64,000 nt of DNA from contig NZ_FMCW01000011.1 of the NCBI RefSeq assembly GCF_900091595.1, positions 1 to 64,000 of the forward strand, read 5' to 3'. The notes beneath the pieces are model-generated. The model was not told where the DNA came from. It ran no database searches and was given only the letters and a program-made list of their open reading frames with translations. A program made the position numbers and the translations under genes. Below are positions 27,292-36,912 of this stretch, piece after piece (position 1 is the first letter of the stretch; every line of letters starts with the position of its first letter). The DNA comes from Micromonospora haikouensis. Its GTDB lineage: Bacteria > Actinomycetota > Actinomycetes > Mycobacteriales > Micromonosporaceae.

Positions 27292-28572
27292 ATGAGTGCC
27301 TTCACGGCGGTGGACGTCATCCGCGCCAAGCGGGACGGCGGGGTGCTGGGCGACGCCCAGATCGACTGGGTCGTCGACGCGTACACGAAGGGCCTGGTCG
27401 CCGACGAGCAGATGTCGGCGCTGGCCATGGCGATCCTGCTGCGCGGGATGACCGCGCCGGAGATCGCCCGGTGGACCGCCGCGATGATCGCCAGCGGCGA
27501 GCGGCTGGACCTCTCCGCCGTCGACCGGCCGACCGTCGACAAGCACTCCACCGGCGGCGTCGGTGACAAGATCACCCTTCCGCTCACCCCGCTGGTCGCC
27601 GCCTGCGGCGGCGCGGTGCCGCAGCTCTCCGGGCGCGGGCTCGGCCACACCGGCGGCACGCTGGACAAGCTGGAGTCGATCCCGGGCTGGCGGGCCGCGC
27701 TGAGCAACGACGAGTTCATCCGCCAGCTCCGCGAGGTGGGCGCGGTGATCTGCGCGGCGGGCGCGGGCCTCGCCCCGGCCGACCGCAAGCTGTACGCGCT
27801 GCGCGACGTCACCGGCACCGTCGAGGCGATCCCCCTGATCGCCAGCTCGATCATGAGCAAGAAGATCGCCGAGGGCACCGGCGCGCTGGTGCTCGACGTG
27901 AAGGTCGGTTCCGGGGCGTTCATGAAGTCCGTCGACGACGCCCGCGAGCTGGCCCGCACGATGGTCGAGCTGGGCGGCGCGCACGGCGTCCGGACGGTCG
28001 CCCTGCTCACCGACATGTCCACCCCGCTCGGGCTGGCCGTCGGCAACGCCGTCGAGGTCACCGAGTCGGTCGAGGTGCTGGCCGGCGGCGGGCCCGCCGA
28101 CGTGGTGGAGCTGACCCTCGCCCTGGCCCGGGAGATGCTCGACGCGGCGGGGCTGCCCGACGCCGACCCCGGCGCGGCGCTGCGCGACGGCCGCGCCATG
28201 GACGCCTGGCGGGCGATGATCCGCGCCCAGGGCGGCGACCCGGACGCGCCCATGCCCACCGCACCCGAGGTGGAGGTGGTCCGCGCCGACGCCGACGGCT
28301 TCGTGGCGTCGGTCGACGCGTACGCGATCGGGGTGGCCGCCTGGCGGCTCGGCGCGGGCCGCGCCCGCAAGGAGGACCCGGTGAGCGTCCCGTCGGGGGT
28401 GGTGCTGCACAAGCGCCCCGGCGACCCGGTGCGGGCCGGCGAGCCGCTGTACGAGCTGCGCGCCGAGCAAGCCGCCCGGATCCCGGCGGCGCTGGCCGAG
28501 GCCGCCCGGGCGGTACGCATCTCGCCGACCGCCCCGGCCGCGAAGCCGCTGGTCATCGAGCGGATCGGCTGA
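27292..28572 (+). CDS. deoA: Thymidine phosphorylase
   Basis: Phosphorolyses thymidine or deoxyuridine (perhaps uridine too) to the base and (deoxy)ribose-1-phosphate. The 426-aa product contains the family signature around VPQLSGRGLGHTGGTLDKLE, and the phosphate- and nucleoside-binding segment KHSTGGVGDK near residue 85, with SSIMSKK near residue 186. The alpha and alpha/beta domains and C-terminal PYNP_C region (about 345-420) are all present. ATG at 27292 gives MSAFTAVDVIRAKRDGG, the expected N-terminus, although Shine-Dalgarno sequence is weak. It is coupled to cdd. Together with deoC and the phosphomutase elsewhere in the window, it supplies a route from deoxynucleosides to central metabolism. 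Confidence 0.95.
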   Translation: MSAFTAVDVIRAKRDGGVLGDAQIDWVVDAYTKGLVADEQMSALAMAILLRGMTAPEIARWTAAMIASGERLDLSAVDRPTVDKHSTGGVGDKITLPLTPLVAACGGAVPQLSGRGLGHTGGTLDKLESIPGWRAALSNDEFIRQLREVGAVICAAGAGLAPADRKLYALRDVTGTVEAIPLIASSIMSKKIAEGTGALVLDVKVGSGAFMKSVDDARELARTMVELGGAHGVRTVALLTDMSTPLGLAVGNAVEVTESVEVLAGGGPADVVELTLALAREMLDAAGLPDADPGAALRDGRAMDAWRAMIRAQGGDPDAPMPTAPEVEVVRADADGFVASVDAYAIGVAAWRLGAGRARKEDPVSVPSGVVLHKRPGDPVRAGEPLYELRAEQAARIPAALAEAARAVRISPTAPAAKPLVIERIG

Positions 28573-28692
28573 CCTGTCCCCGCGTCCGTCCCGGCACCCA
28601 CCTGTCGTGGTGCCGACCGCCGTTAACCGCTATTCTCCCAGGCCAGGGGGACGACCGGCGCTTAGCCGATGCGACTGACAGGGGTCTGAGCC

Positions 28693-29373
28693 GTGCGCGT
28701 ACCCGCTCCCGACCCGCGCGAGGTCCGTGACGCCAGCCTGGACGAGCTGTCCCGGCTGGGGCTGCCGCTGCCACCCGAGCAGTTCCCGCTGGTGTGGGAG
28801 CCCGGGGACGAGATCGAGCTGCGGCCGACGGTGGAGATCGAGGCGCGCATCGCCGTGCTGCACGTGATCCTGGCCCGGTGCTTCGGCATGCCCGCGCAGG
28901 CGGCGATGAGCTGGCTGCTCAACTCCCACCTGGTCGACATGGTCACCCCGCCCGAGTGGCAGTTCGTGATGGGCGGCCGGGGCGACCACCGGTCGTTCGT
29001 GCTGCACCACGACGCGCTGTTCTCGCTGGCCTGGGTGCTCGGCCTGACCAAGCAGCTCGACCCGACGCTGCCGGTCGACGAGCGGCTGGTGGAGCGGCTG
29101 CCGCACATCGCGGGCGGGGAGACCTTCGCGCACTGGCGCTCCCGCATCCTGGCCGCGCCCCAGCACCCGGCCGACGCGGCGGCCCTGCTCGACCTGCACT
29201 ACTGCCTCGACTGGGCGTACCTGGAACTGGAGCGGGACGGGCGGTCGCGGCCCGGCCTGGTCGACGCCAACGCGATCGGTCAGCGCCGGTGGGCGCTGGA
29301 GTGGGCGGTGGTCCTGCGCGGGCCCTACCACGACGAACCGCCGGGCTGGGAAGAGGTCGACCTGTCCACCTGA
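28693..29373 (+). CDS. DUF4272-domain protein
   Basis: 226-aa soluble protein assigned to DUF4272 from its characteristic pattern: EVRDASLDELSRLGLPLPPE, LVWEPGDEIELRPTVEIEAR (residues about 35-54), LVDMVTPPEWQFV and LHHDALFSLAWVLGLTKQLD. A C-terminal helical part contains LDLHYCLDWAYLELE and an invariant-looking Trp-rich RRWALEWAVVLRG. The function of the domain is unknown; some members occur with secretion or immunity genes, but nothing here supports that role. The GTG at 28693 is used; a Shine-Dalgarno sequence is weak. It is convergent with the methyltransferase, 12 bp apart. A TTAGCCGATGCGACTGA motif lies 14 bp upstream and recurs near 61670. Confidence 0.8.
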   Translation: MRVPAPDPREVRDASLDELSRLGLPLPPEQFPLVWEPGDEIELRPTVEIEARIAVLHVILARCFGMPAQAAMSWLLNSHLVDMVTPPEWQFVMGGRGDHRSFVLHHDALFSLAWVLGLTKQLDPTLPVDERLVERLPHIAGGETFAHWRSRILAAPQHPADAAALLDLHYCLDWAYLELERDGRSRPGLVDANAIGQRRWALEWAVVLRGPYHDEPPGWEEVDLST

Positions 29374-29385
29374 GGCGGCGGGCGT

Positions 29386-30570
29386 TCAGCGGGGACGGTA
29401 CACGCCGAGCCGGACCGCGAGGGTCACCCCGACCGGCTCGGGCAGGGCGGCGATCCGGGCGGCGAGGACGGCCGGGTCCGTGTGCCGGGCGCTGGGCCCC
29501 ATCCCGACCAGCGTGGCGACCTCCGGCGCGGTCAGTTCCAGCCGGGCCCGCAGCACGCTCTCGGCGGCCTGGTCGAAGTGGTCGGCCAGGCTCCCGGCGA
29601 CCCGGTCCGCCTTGTCGGGATCGACCTTCAGCAGGCCGAGCGCGTCGACCAGTTCGGCGAGGTGGTCCTCGGCCGGGGTGACCACGAGCAGCACGCCCGC
29701 CGGGTGGAGCACCCGGCGGAACTCCGCGCCGTTGCGCGGGGCGAAGACGTCGAGCAGCACCGCGACGCTGCCGTCGGCCAGCGGAAGCCGCCGCCAGGTG
29801 TCGGCGAGCGCGGCCGCCGCGCGCGGGTGGGCCCGCGCCGCCCGGCGCAGCGCCGGCTTGGAGACGTCCAGGGCCAAACCCACGGCGTCGGGCAGCGCCG
29901 CCAGCACCGTGGCGAGGTGCCGGCCCGTGCCCGCCCCGGCGTCCACCACCAGCGGGTACGCCCCGAGGGCCCGGCCGGTCCCGGTGGGTGTTGCGGGCTC
30001 GGCGGGCGTTGCGGGCCCGGTGGGCGTTGCGGGCCCGGCGTGTCGCGGGCCGGGGCGACCGACTGCGTGTGCCCCCTTTGCTCTGCACCCGCATACGCAG
30101 CGCTCACCCACCGTCACCGCTGCGCCCGTGGGTGCAGAGCAAAGGGCCTGCGGGGTGGGTGCGTCAGCCGCCGGACGGCCTGTCCCGGTTGCGTCAGCCG
30201 CCGGGCGGCCTGTCGCGGGGGCGTCAGCCAGCCGGCCCGTCGCGGCGGGGGCACCAGCCGCCGGGCCGTCCTGTCCCTCGTCGGCCACGGGCGCGGCACC
30301 CAGCGCCGCGAGCGCGGCGGCGGCGAGCGCGGCCGAGACCGGGTCGTAGTGCCCGGCGGCGAGGAAGTCGGCCCGGGCGGCCACCATCTCGGCGGTGTCG
30401 CCCGCGTGCGGGGCCCGGCCGGCGAGCAGGCCGACGTAGCCCTGACGGGCGACGTCGAAGCTGTGCCGGCGCGGGCAGCGCAGCGCCCGGGCGGTCCCGG
30501 TGGCGGCCTCGGTGAGCGGTTCCGCGCAGACCGGGCAGCGCAGCCGGCCGACGATGCGGGGGTCCATCAC
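29386..30570 (-). CDS. RlmA-like 23S rRNA (guanine-N1)-methyltransferase with repeat-derived insert
   Basis: SAM-dependent methyltransferase of the RlmA/TlrB type, which modifies a guanine in the 23S rRNA exit-tunnel region; some members confer macrolide resistance. The N-terminal zinc ribbon is visible (RLRCPVCAEPL then RCPRRHSFDVARQGYVGLL), followed by ARADFLAAGHYDP. The SAM fold starts at YPLVVDAGAGTGRHLA near residue 205. Between them lie about 110 residues of Ala/Pro/Gly-rich sequence, where family members usually have a short linker. This insert includes a 73-bp palindromic repeat (30074-30146) read in frame as PQALCSAPTG through VCGCRAKG, plus degenerate tandem repeats. The start is GTG 30570 (GGAGG 8 nt upstream) or ATG 30567. 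Whether the enzyme is still active is unknown. Confidence 0.87.
   Translation of the reverse strand: MMDPRIVGRLRCPVCAEPLTEAATGTARALRCPRRHSFDVARQGYVGLLAGRAPHAGDTAEMVAARADFLAAGHYDPVSAALAAAALAALGAAPVADEGQDGPAAGAPAATGRLADAPATGRPAADATGTGRPAADAPTPQALCSAPTGAAVTVGERCVCGCRAKGAHAVGRPGPRHAGPATPTGPATPAEPATPTGTGRALGAYPLVVDAGAGTGRHLATVLAALPDAVGLALDVSKPALRRAARAHPRAAAALADTWRRLPLADGSVAVLLDVFAPRNGAEFRRVLHPAGVLLVVTPAEDHLAELVDALGLLKVDPDKADRVAGSLADHFDQAAESVLRARLELTAPEVATLVGMGPSARHTDPAVLAARIAALPEPVGVTLAVRLGVYRPR
30074..30146. repeat. Palindromic element, family 2 (copy 1, inside a gene)
   Basis: 73 bp with perfect 17-bp terminal inverted arms (CCCTTTGCTCTGCACCC and its complement), then a partly matched GCATACGCAGCG/CGCTGCGCCC inner stem. 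The same arms bound the element at 42123-42250. It lies inside the methyltransferase reading frame without closing it. Confidence 0.9.
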
Positions 30571-30618
30571 CGCGCCATCCTCCCAGCCGGTCGCGTCGGC
30601 GGCCCGTCCGGTGGCCAC

Positions 30619-30624
30619 TAGGGT
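30619..30624 (+). promoter_or_regulatory. -10 hexamer TAGGGT before add
   Basis: TAGGGT lies 6 nt before the add ATG, in the short divergent gap between the methyltransferase and add; no ribosome-binding site follows. Predicted leaderless. Confidence 0.45.
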
Positions 30625-30630
30625 CTCAGC

Positions 30631-31710
30631 ATGGTCGCAATCTCATACGAGGACATCGTCAAGGCTCCCAAGGCGCTGCTGCACGACCACCTCGACGGCG
30701 GCCTGCGGCCGGCGACGATCGTCGAGCTGGCCGCCGAGGTCGGCCACGAGTTGCCCACCACCGAACCCGGGGCGCTCGGCCGCTGGTTCGTCGAGGCGGC
30801 GGACTCCGGTTCGCTGGAGCGCTACCTGGAGACGTTCGCCCACACCGTGGCCGTCATGCAGACCGCGCCCGCGCTGCGCCGGGTGGCCCGGGAGTGCGCC
30901 CAGGACCTGGCCGCCGACGGCGTCGTCTACGCGGAGGTGCGGTTCGCCCCCGAGCAGCACCTGGAGCGGGACCTGACCCTGGACGAGGTGGTCGAGGCGG
31001 TCGTCGCCGGGTTCGCCGAGGGCACGGCGCTCGCCGCCGACGCCGGCCACCAGATCCGCGTGGGCACCCTGCTCACCGCGATGCGGCACGCCGCCCGGTC
31101 GCAGGAGATCGCCGAGCTGGCCGTACGGCACCGCGACGGCGGGGTGGTGGGCTTCGACATCGCCGGGGCGGAGGCGGGCTTCCCGCCCACCCGGCACCTC
31201 GACGCGTTCGAATACCTCCAGCGGGAGAACTTCCACTTCACCATCCACGCCGGCGAGGCGTTCGGGTTGCCGTCGATCTGGCAGGCCATCCAGTGGTGCG
31301 GCGCGGACCGCCTCGGCCACGGGGTGCGGATCGTCGACGACATCACCCCCGGCGACGACCGGCCGACGCTGGGCCGGCTGGCCGCGTACGTGCGGGACAA
31401 GCGGATCCCGCTGGAGCTGTGCCCGTCGTCGAACGTGCAGACCGGCGCGGCGGCGTCGATCGCCGAGCACCCGATCGGGCTGCTGCGCGACCTGCGGTTC
31501 CGGGTCACCGTGAACACCGACAACCGGCTGATGAGCGGCACCTCGATGTCCCGGGAGATGGCGCTGCTGGTGGAGGCCTTCGGCTACGGCTGGAAGGAAC
31601 TCCAGTGGTTCACGATCAACGCGATGAAGAGCGCGTTCATCCCGTTCGACGAGCGGCTGGTCATCATCGACGAGGTGATCAAGCCGGCGTACGCGAAGCT
31701 GCTGGGCTGA
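30631..31710 (+). CDS. add: Adenosine deaminase
   Basis: Zinc hydrolase converting adenosine and deoxyadenosine to inosine and deoxyinosine in purine salvage. The 359-aa TIM-barrel product shows the metal-binding [10 protein letters not shown] near residue 18, [10 protein letters not shown] with the catalytic His/Glu region near residue 205, and [21 protein letters not shown] and [14 protein letters not shown] follow, the last containing the active-site Asp pair region. These are the classical adenosine deaminase motifs rather than those of adenine deaminase. The start at 30631 is supported by homology ([14 protein letters not shown]) and the -10 spacing. Its stop touches the stop of the convergent kinase-like gene with no gap. 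It belongs functionally with the nucleoside importer upstream. Confidence 0.96.
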   Translation: MVAISYEDIVKAPKALLHDHLDGGLRPATIVELAAEVGHELPTTEPGALGRWFVEAADSGSLERYLETFAHTVAVMQTAPALRRVARECAQDLAADGVVYAEVRFAPEQHLERDLTLDEVVEAVVAGFAEGTALAADAGHQIRVGTLLTAMRHAARSQEIAELAVRHRDGGVVGFDIAGAEAGFPPTRHLDAFEYLQRENFHFTIHAGEAFGLPSIWQAIQWCGADRLGHGVRIVDDITPGDDRPTLGRLAAYVRDKRIPLELCPSSNVQTGAAASIAEHPIGLLRDLRFRVTVNTDNRLMSGTSMSREMALLVEAFGYGWKELQWFTINAMKSAFIPFDERLVIIDEVIKPAYAKLLG

Positions 31711-32316
31711 TCACGGGTGGTGCGGGTGGCCGGCGAGCAGGTCGGCCACCCGGCGCAGCACCTCGCGGGCGGGGGCCGGACGGGCGCCGAGCCCCGCCTG
31801 ACGGCGCAGCACCGCCGGCTCCGCCCGCAGCAGGGCCAGCCCGCGCCGCAGCAGCACCCGGGGGGCCTTGCGCTGCTCGGCCAGGTCGCGGGCGAGCCGC
31901 CGGAGGAAGGTGGTGCCGCGCGGCCGGCGCAGCGCGTACGCCCCGGCGAGCAGCCCCTGCCGCCGGCACTCCTCGACGATCTCGGCGGCGAATATCCCTT
32001 CGGCGACGAAAAGTGGCGATCCGGTCACCTCGAATGGCCGGGTGGCCACTTGCCGGTCCGCGCCGATCGCATAAACCGGCACTTCGGCCTTGCCGTCGCG
32101 GGCCAGTCGGGCAATCGTTTCCACGGCCGCCCCGGCGTCCCACGAGCGGGGCGAGTCCCAGTCCACAAGGCCGTCGTGGCGCGGCAACGTAGGGTCATCA
32201 CCGTCCTTGTAGAAGTCGTCGAGACAGAGGACGGGAAGCCCGGTTCGTTGGGCTATGTACGACTTTCCGGAGCCAGAGGGGCCGGCTAGAAGGATGACAC
32301 GACGGGGGTGTTCCAT
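31711..32316 (-). CDS. Uridine-kinase-like P-loop protein
   Basis: 201-aa P-loop NTPase resembling uridine kinases. Walker A is GPSGSGKS (residues 12-19). LDDFYKDGDDPTLPRHDGLVDWDSP matches the uridine-kinase substrate loop with its Asp-Phe-Tyr-Lys motif, and GSPLFVAEGIFAAE corresponds to the Walker B strand. The C-terminal 70 residues are Arg/Leu-rich and poorly conserved by eye. It probably phosphorylates uridine or cytidine to the monophosphate, completing the pyrimidine salvage set here, but it is shorter and more divergent than standard Udk, so another small-molecule kinase is possible. ATG at 32314-32316; little Shine-Dalgarno sequence. It is convergent with add and divergent from the conservon. 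Confidence 0.78.
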   Translation of the reverse strand: MEHPRRVILLAGPSGSGKSYIAQRTGLPVLCLDDFYKDGDDPTLPRHDGLVDWDSPRSWDAGAAVETIARLARDGKAEVPVYAIGADRQVATRPFEVTGSPLFVAEGIFAAEIVEECRRQGLLAGAYALRRPRGTTFLRRLARDLAEQRKAPRVLLRRGLALLRAEPAVLRRQAGLGARPAPAREVLRRVADLLAGHPHHP

Positions 32317-32461
32317 TACTCTCAGTCACTCCGGCCAGACGGATTGCGAGCAAATTGCATCAACATCTCATCACACCTTCGGCGACGGCCGGCCTGGGCT
32401 TTCTCTTTGGAACACGGCGTGATGGAATCTCGGAGGTCCGACCCGCCGGGTCGGTCGCTGG

Positions 32462-32480
32462 GCGTTGCCCGGGGCAACGC
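32462..32480. promoter_or_regulatory. 19-bp dyad upstream of the conservon
   Basis: GCGTTGCCC-G-GGGCAACGC: perfect 9-bp arms, 29 bp before the cvnA start codon, inside its probable leader. Either an operator or a short mRNA hairpin before the ribosome-binding site. Confidence 0.55.
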
Positions 32481-32509
32481 GCGGGCGCTGTGATCGCGAG
32501 GGCGGTGAC

Positions 32510-35500
32510 GTGAGCAAACGACCGAAGACGGCGGGTTCCTTCCTGTCGCGACTGCGTCGGCCGGCCGGCCGGCTCCGCGACATGCCGATCTGGTCCAAGC
32601 TCGGTCTCATCATGATCGTGCCGACCATCGCCACGGTCGTCGTCGGCACCAGTGGCCTCGTCGACAACCTGGACACGCTGAACAACGCCAACCGCTCCGG
32701 CGACCTGGCCAACCTGGTTGGCTACTCGGGCGACCTGGTCAACAGCCTGCAGGACGAGCGCACCTCCGCGGTGCTGCTGCTCGGCGCGAACGGCGACCAG
32801 GCCAAGGCGCAATACCAGGAGGCGTACAACCGGGTCAACGGCCGGGTCGACCGGGACAAGGCGCCGTACCTGAGCCAGCGGGCCAAGGTCGAAGACCTGC
32901 CGAACAGCCTGGAGAACATCCTCGACGGCATCGACCAGAACCTGAAGGACCTGCCCGGCACCCGCAGTCAGGTCTTCAACGGCAAGCTGAAGATCATCGA
33001 CGCCATGCAGGCGTACGAGGGTCTGATCAACGACCTGCTCTCCATCCGCGACTCCGCCACCCAGCTCGCCGGTGACAACGACCTGAGCGACCGGATGCGC
33101 GCCGCGGCCGCCGTCGCCCGGGAGAAGGAATACCTCTCGGTCCGCCGGGTCGTGGTGCACCGGGCGCTCATCCAGCGCGAGCTGACCCCCATCCTGCGCA
33201 CCGACTACATCGCCAGCGGCACCGGTCAGCAGCAGGCGCTGCAGAGCTTCAAGGCGGTGGCCAGCCAGGCCGAGGCGGACCTGCACGACCAGACCGTCGC
33301 GGGCGGCGACCGGCGCGAGGCGCAGAACTACACCGGCTGGCTCGACGGCAACATCAACGGCAGCATGGCCGACGCGCCGTTCGGGCCGGACCAGTGGGAC
33401 GCGGCCATGGTCGCCAACGCCAAGCTGATCCGTACGGTCGAGGCGACGCTGGACGGCGACGTCGTCAAGCAGGCCGACGCGCTCCGCTCCGACGTGCAGC
33501 GCACGGTGTTCCTCCAGACCGGCCTGCTGCTCAGCATGCTGCTGCTGGCCATCCTGTTCGCGTACCTCGTCGCCCGGTCGATGGCCCGGTCACTGCGCGA
33601 CCTGCGGCAGGGCGCGCTCAACATCGCCCAGTACGGCCTGCCCCAGGCCGTCGCCCGGCTGCGCGACCCGCAGCTGTCCAGCCAGCTCTCCCCGGTCCAG
33701 GCGGCCAACCAGATCGCCGAGCCGCTGCCGGTGCGCAGCAAGGACGAGTTCGGTCAGGTGACCGAGGCGTTCAACGCGGTCCACCTGGAGGCCGTGCGGA
33801 CGGCGGCCGAGCAGGCCGCGCTGCGCGCCTCCGTCGCGACCATGTTCGTCAACCTGGCCCGCCGCTCGCAGATCCTGGTCGACCGGCTGATCGGCCACCT
33901 CGACCGGCTGGAGCGCGGCGAGGAGGACCCGGACCGGCTGGCCGAGCTGTTCCAGCTCGACCACCTCGCGACCCGGATGCGCCGCAACGACGAGAACCTG
34001 CTGGTGCTCGCCGGCGCCGACTCCACCCGCGTGCAGCGCGAGCCGGCGGCGCTGATCGACGTGCTGCGGGCCGCCCAGTCCGAGGTCGAGCACTACACCC
34101 GCATCGAGTTCGGGGTGATCGACCGCGACATCGAGGTCGCCGCGCACGCGGTCAACGACCTGGTCCACCTGGTCGCCGAGCTGTTCGACAACGCGACCGC
34201 CTTTTCGCCGCCCGACTCGCAGGTGATGGTGGAGGCCCGCCGGGTCGGCGACCGGGCCAGCCTCTACGTCGAGGACCGGGGCATCGGCATCAGCGTCGAG
34301 CAGCTCCACGAGCTCAACGAGCGCCTCGCCACGCCGCCGCAGGTGGACGTGGCCGTCTCCCGGATGATGGGTCTGGTCGTGGTCGCCCGCCTGGCCTCCC
34401 GGCACGGCGTGAAGGTCGAGCTTCGGCCCGGCAACGACCGGGGCACCGTCGCCGACGTGACCCTGCCCACCACCGTGCTGGTGCCCCGGGCGCTCTCCGG
34501 CCGGGTCCAGCAGCCCGGCGCGCTGCCGGCCCCGCCCGCGCAGCTCACCGGCTCGCAGTCGGGCGGGCCCACCCCGACCCTGGGCGCCTTCGCGGCCTTC
34601 GGCAACGGCCCCGCCGCCCCCGCGCCCAGCCAGCGGCCGGGGCACTCGGGCAACCAGGTCACCCTGGGCGGCCGCTCCTTCGACCCGGCCTCGCGCAACG
34701 GCCACGGCACGCCCGCGTCGGCCGGTTCCACGCGGTCGATGCCGGCCTGGTCGGACCTCACCGGTGCCGGTGGTGCCGCAGGCGGCGTCCCGGCCCCCCG
34801 CACCTCCAACGGGCAACAGATCGACCCGCTGCCGCAGCGGCGGTCCCCCGGTGACGGTGACCCGGCCAGCAGCGGCCAGCAGCCGGCGATTCCCCGGCAG
34901 CTGCCGAGCAGCCCGGAGGCCCGCGGATGGACCTCGCCGCCGGTTTCGGTGCCGCCGGTCTCCGCGCCCCCGATTCCGCCGGTCTCGGCACCGCCTGCCT
35001 CCGCCTTCCCGGTGTCGGGCCAGCCCGTCTCGGCCGCACCGGTGTCGGGCCAGCCCGTCTCCGCTCAACCGGTGTCCGGTCAGCCGGCCGGCACGCCCGT
35101 CTCCGGTCAGCCGTACTCGGCGCAGCCACTGCCCAGCCGGCCGGTCCCCTTGGCCCAGGCGCCGGTGGCACCCCCGGCCTGGCCTCCGGTGGCGGCCCCG
35201 GAGCCGGCCGCCCCGCCGGTGCCGGAGCGCCTCGCGGCCGCCCTGGACATGACCACGGAGCTGCCCCGGGTGCCGCGCACCGAGGTGCCCAGCGCTCCGG
35301 CTACCCCGCCGACCCCCGCCCGGCCGACGCCCCCGCAGGCCCAGACCCGGCAGCAGCGGTACGCGGACGAGACGATGGAGCTGCCGATCTTCCGGGAGCT
35401 GGAGTCGGCCTGGTTCCGCACCCGCCGCGCGGGCGCGGAGGAGGCGGCGGGCCCCACCCAGCCCGCAGCGACCAACGGCGCCGGAAGCTCGGCGAACAGC

Positions 35501-36037
35501 GCCGTGACCCAGCAGTTCTCCGCGGTCGACGTCACCGGCCGGGCCGTCCAGACACCAGCACCCCGGACGACAGGTAACGCACCGATGGCAGACACCCCGA
35601 TGGCCGGAGGAGTGCCCCGCGACAACGGATCGCCGACCAACGGCGGCGGTCGCCCCGGTCCCGCCGATGCCTTCACCGGCCGGCGGCCCGCGTCGCAGGG
35701 CACCGCCTGGCAGACGGCCGCGGACGACGGCTGGCGGGCCGCCTCGGCGGCGACCGAGGTCCCGGTTGCGGAGACCACCCGCAAGGGCCTGCCGAAGCGG
35801 GTGCCGATGGCCCAGCTCGTGCCCGGCGGGGTGGAGAAGCCCACCACGTCGGTCCAGCGCCGCACACCGGAGGGTGTCCGCGGTCTGCTCTCGGCATACC
35901 ATCGAGGCGTGCAGCGCGGGCGTACCCAGCCCGACGGCAACCCGACCAACCCGGAGGAAGCTTCGGGTGGGCAGCAATCCTCGCAGTCTGGCTCAGGCCC
36001 GGTGGCCGGGAGCGGGCAGAAGGAGCAACAAGGATGA
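32510..36037 (+). CDS. cvnA: Conservon sensor kinase CvnA
   Basis: 1175-aa membrane histidine-kinase-like protein, first gene of a four-gene conservon. Helix 1 (about 30-50) is followed by an extracytoplasmic nitrate/nitrite-sensor-type (NIT) helical domain (about 55-335), with helix 2 (about 340-365) and a HAMP-like region to 430. The kinase core contains [16 protein letters not shown] (dimerisation region, without a clear phospho-acceptor His), [17 protein letters not shown] (N box) and VEDRGIGIS (G1 box). From about 660 onward it is a long disordered Pro/Ser/Ala-rich tail with a repeated PVSGQP unit (about 830-880). It ends in a conserved patch, [15 protein letters not shown] near residue 1093. 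GTG at 32510 follows GAGGGCGG. It overlaps cvnB by 4 bp. The signal sensed is unknown. Confidence 0.93.
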   Translation: MSKRPKTAGSFLSRLRRPAGRLRDMPIWSKLGLIMIVPTIATVVVGTSGLVDNLDTLNNANRSGDLANLVGYSGDLVNSLQDERTSAVLLLGANGDQAKAQYQEAYNRVNGRVDRDKAPYLSQRAKVEDLPNSLENILDGIDQNLKDLPGTRSQVFNGKLKIIDAMQAYEGLINDLLSIRDSATQLAGDNDLSDRMRAAAAVAREKEYLSVRRVVVHRALIQRELTPILRTDYIASGTGQQQALQSFKAVASQAEADLHDQTVAGGDRREAQNYTGWLDGNINGSMADAPFGPDQWDAAMVANAKLIRTVEATLDGDVVKQADALRSDVQRTVFLQTGLLLSMLLLAILFAYLVARSMARSLRDLRQGALNIAQYGLPQAVARLRDPQLSSQLSPVQAANQIAEPLPVRSKDEFGQVTEAFNAVHLEAVRTAAEQAALRASVATMFVNLARRSQILVDRLIGHLDRLERGEEDPDRLAELFQLDHLATRMRRNDENLLVLAGADSTRVQREPAALIDVLRAAQSEVEHYTRIEFGVIDRDIEVAAHAVNDLVHLVAELFDNATAFSPPDSQVMVEARRVGDRASLYVEDRGIGISVEQLHELNERLATPPQVDVAVSRMMGLVVVARLASRHGVKVELRPGNDRGTVADVTLPTTVLVPRALSGRVQQPGALPAPPAQLTGSQSGGPTPTLGAFAAFGNGPAAPAPSQRPGHSGNQVTLGGRSFDPASRNGHGTPASAGSTRSMPAWSDLTGAGGAAGGVPAPRTSNGQQIDPLPQRRSPGDGDPASSGQQPAIPRQLPSSPEARGWTSPPVSVPPVSAPPIPPVSAPPASAFPVSGQPVSAAPVSGQPVSAQPVSGQPAGTPVSGQPYSAQPLPSRPVPLAQAPVAPPAWPPVAAPEPAAPPVPERLAAALDMTTELPRVPRTEVPSAPATPPTPARPTPPQAQTRQQRYADETMELPIFRELESAWFRTRRAGAEEAAGPTQPAATNGAGSSANSAVTQQFSAVDVTGRAVQTPAPRTTGNAPMADTPMAGGVPRDNGSPTNGGGRPGPADAFTGRRPASQGTAWQTAADDGWRAASAATEVPVAETTRKGLPKRVPMAQLVPGGVEKPTTSVQRRTPEGVRGLLSAYHRGVQRGRTQPDGNPTNPEEASGGQQSSQSGSGPVAGSGQKEQQG

Positions 36038-36438
36038 CAACTACGCAGGATCTCGGTTGGCTGCTGGCCAACTTCGCCGACCGGGTGCCCGGTGTCGCGC
36101 ACGCGGTCGCCGTCTCCGCGGACGGTCTGCTCCTCGCGTCGTCACGAGACCTTCCGCGTGACCGGGCCGACCAGCTCGCCGCGATCGCGTCCGGCCTGGT
36201 CAGCCTCACGCAGGGGGCGGCCCGCTGCTTCGAGGGCGGCGCGGTGCTGCAGACCGTGGTCGAGATGGACAACGGTTTCCTGTTCCTGATGTCCATCTCG
36301 GACGGCTCGTCCTTCGCCGTGCTCGCCGCCCGCAGCTGCGACGTCGGGCAGGTCGGATACGAGATGGCCCTCCTGGTCGACCGGGTGGGCGACGCGTTGA
36401 CCCCGCAGCCGCGTACGGCTGTGGGGATGATGGGCTGA
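36034..36438 (+). CDS. cvnB: Conservon roadblock/LC7 protein CvnB
   Basis: 134-aa cytoplasmic protein with a roadblock/LC7 fold, usually regulating the small GTPase encoded in the same operon. [20 protein letters not shown] and [13 protein letters not shown] are the typical opening, and [21 protein letters not shown] with [20 protein letters not shown] completes the domain. Length is standard. The ATG overlaps the cvnA stop (ATGA), so translation is coupled. In MglB-type partners this domain acts as a GTPase-activating protein; for conservons the analogous role on CvnD is known for at least some systems and inferred here. cvnC follows after 99 bp, which contain a strong AGGAGG. Confidence 0.94.
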   Translation: MTTTQDLGWLLANFADRVPGVAHAVAVSADGLLLASSRDLPRDRADQLAAIASGLVSLTQGAARCFEGGAVLQTVVEMDNGFLFLMSISDGSSFAVLAARSCDVGQVGYEMALLVDRVGDALTPQPRTAVGMMG

Positions 36439-36537
36439 CCCGCGCGCTGGCCGGTGGGTCAGGCGGGGCGGCAACGACAGAAACGACGGGTTCCACCGGT
36501 CCAGCCGGTGTCGGGGACGAAGGAGGTGAGCGGCGAC

Positions 36538-36912
36538 ATGGATCGTGACGAACCGACCGGAGCGTTGGTCCGTCCGTACGCCGTGACCCGCGGTCGTACC
36601 CGACCCCGGCTGGACATCGCGCTGGAGGCACTCGTCGAGACGACGGTGCGTGGTCGGGCCGCTGCCGGTTCCAACGGCGGCCAGGGCCGGGAGCACCAGT
36701 ACATCGCCGCGCTGTGCGACGGACGGGTGCAGTCGCTTGCCGAGATCGCGGCGCGGATGCAGCTCCCGCTCGGCGTGGCTAGGGTGCTCATCGCCGACAT
36801 GGCGACCGACGGCCTGGTCGCGGTCCACGAGCCGACCATCCTGGACGACTCCGACGACGCGGTGGGCACTGAACTGCTGGAGAGGGTGCTGAGTGGACTT
36901 CGCAGGCTCTGA
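36538..36912 (+). CDS. cvnC: Conservon DUF742 protein CvnC
   Basis: 124-aa DUF742 protein, third element of the conservon. The product starts DRDEPTGALVRPYAVTRGRT, the standard DUF742 opening. It continues with a winged-helix-like C-terminal half: EHQYIAALCDGRVQSLAEIA, ARMQLPLGVARVLIADMATD, then LVAVHEP. The ATG at 36538 is used; AGGAGG lies 11 nt upstream, slightly far. An in-frame GTG at 36526 overlaps that site and is less likely. The stop overlaps cvnD by 20 bp, so the last three genes are tightly packed. Its biochemical role is not settled; it is found almost only between the roadblock and GTPase genes in conservons. Confidence 0.93.
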   Translation: MDRDEPTGALVRPYAVTRGRTRPRLDIALEALVETTVRGRAAAGSNGGQGREHQYIAALCDGRVQSLAEIAARMQLPLGVARVLIADMATDGLVAVHEPTILDDSDDAVGTELLERVLSGLRRL

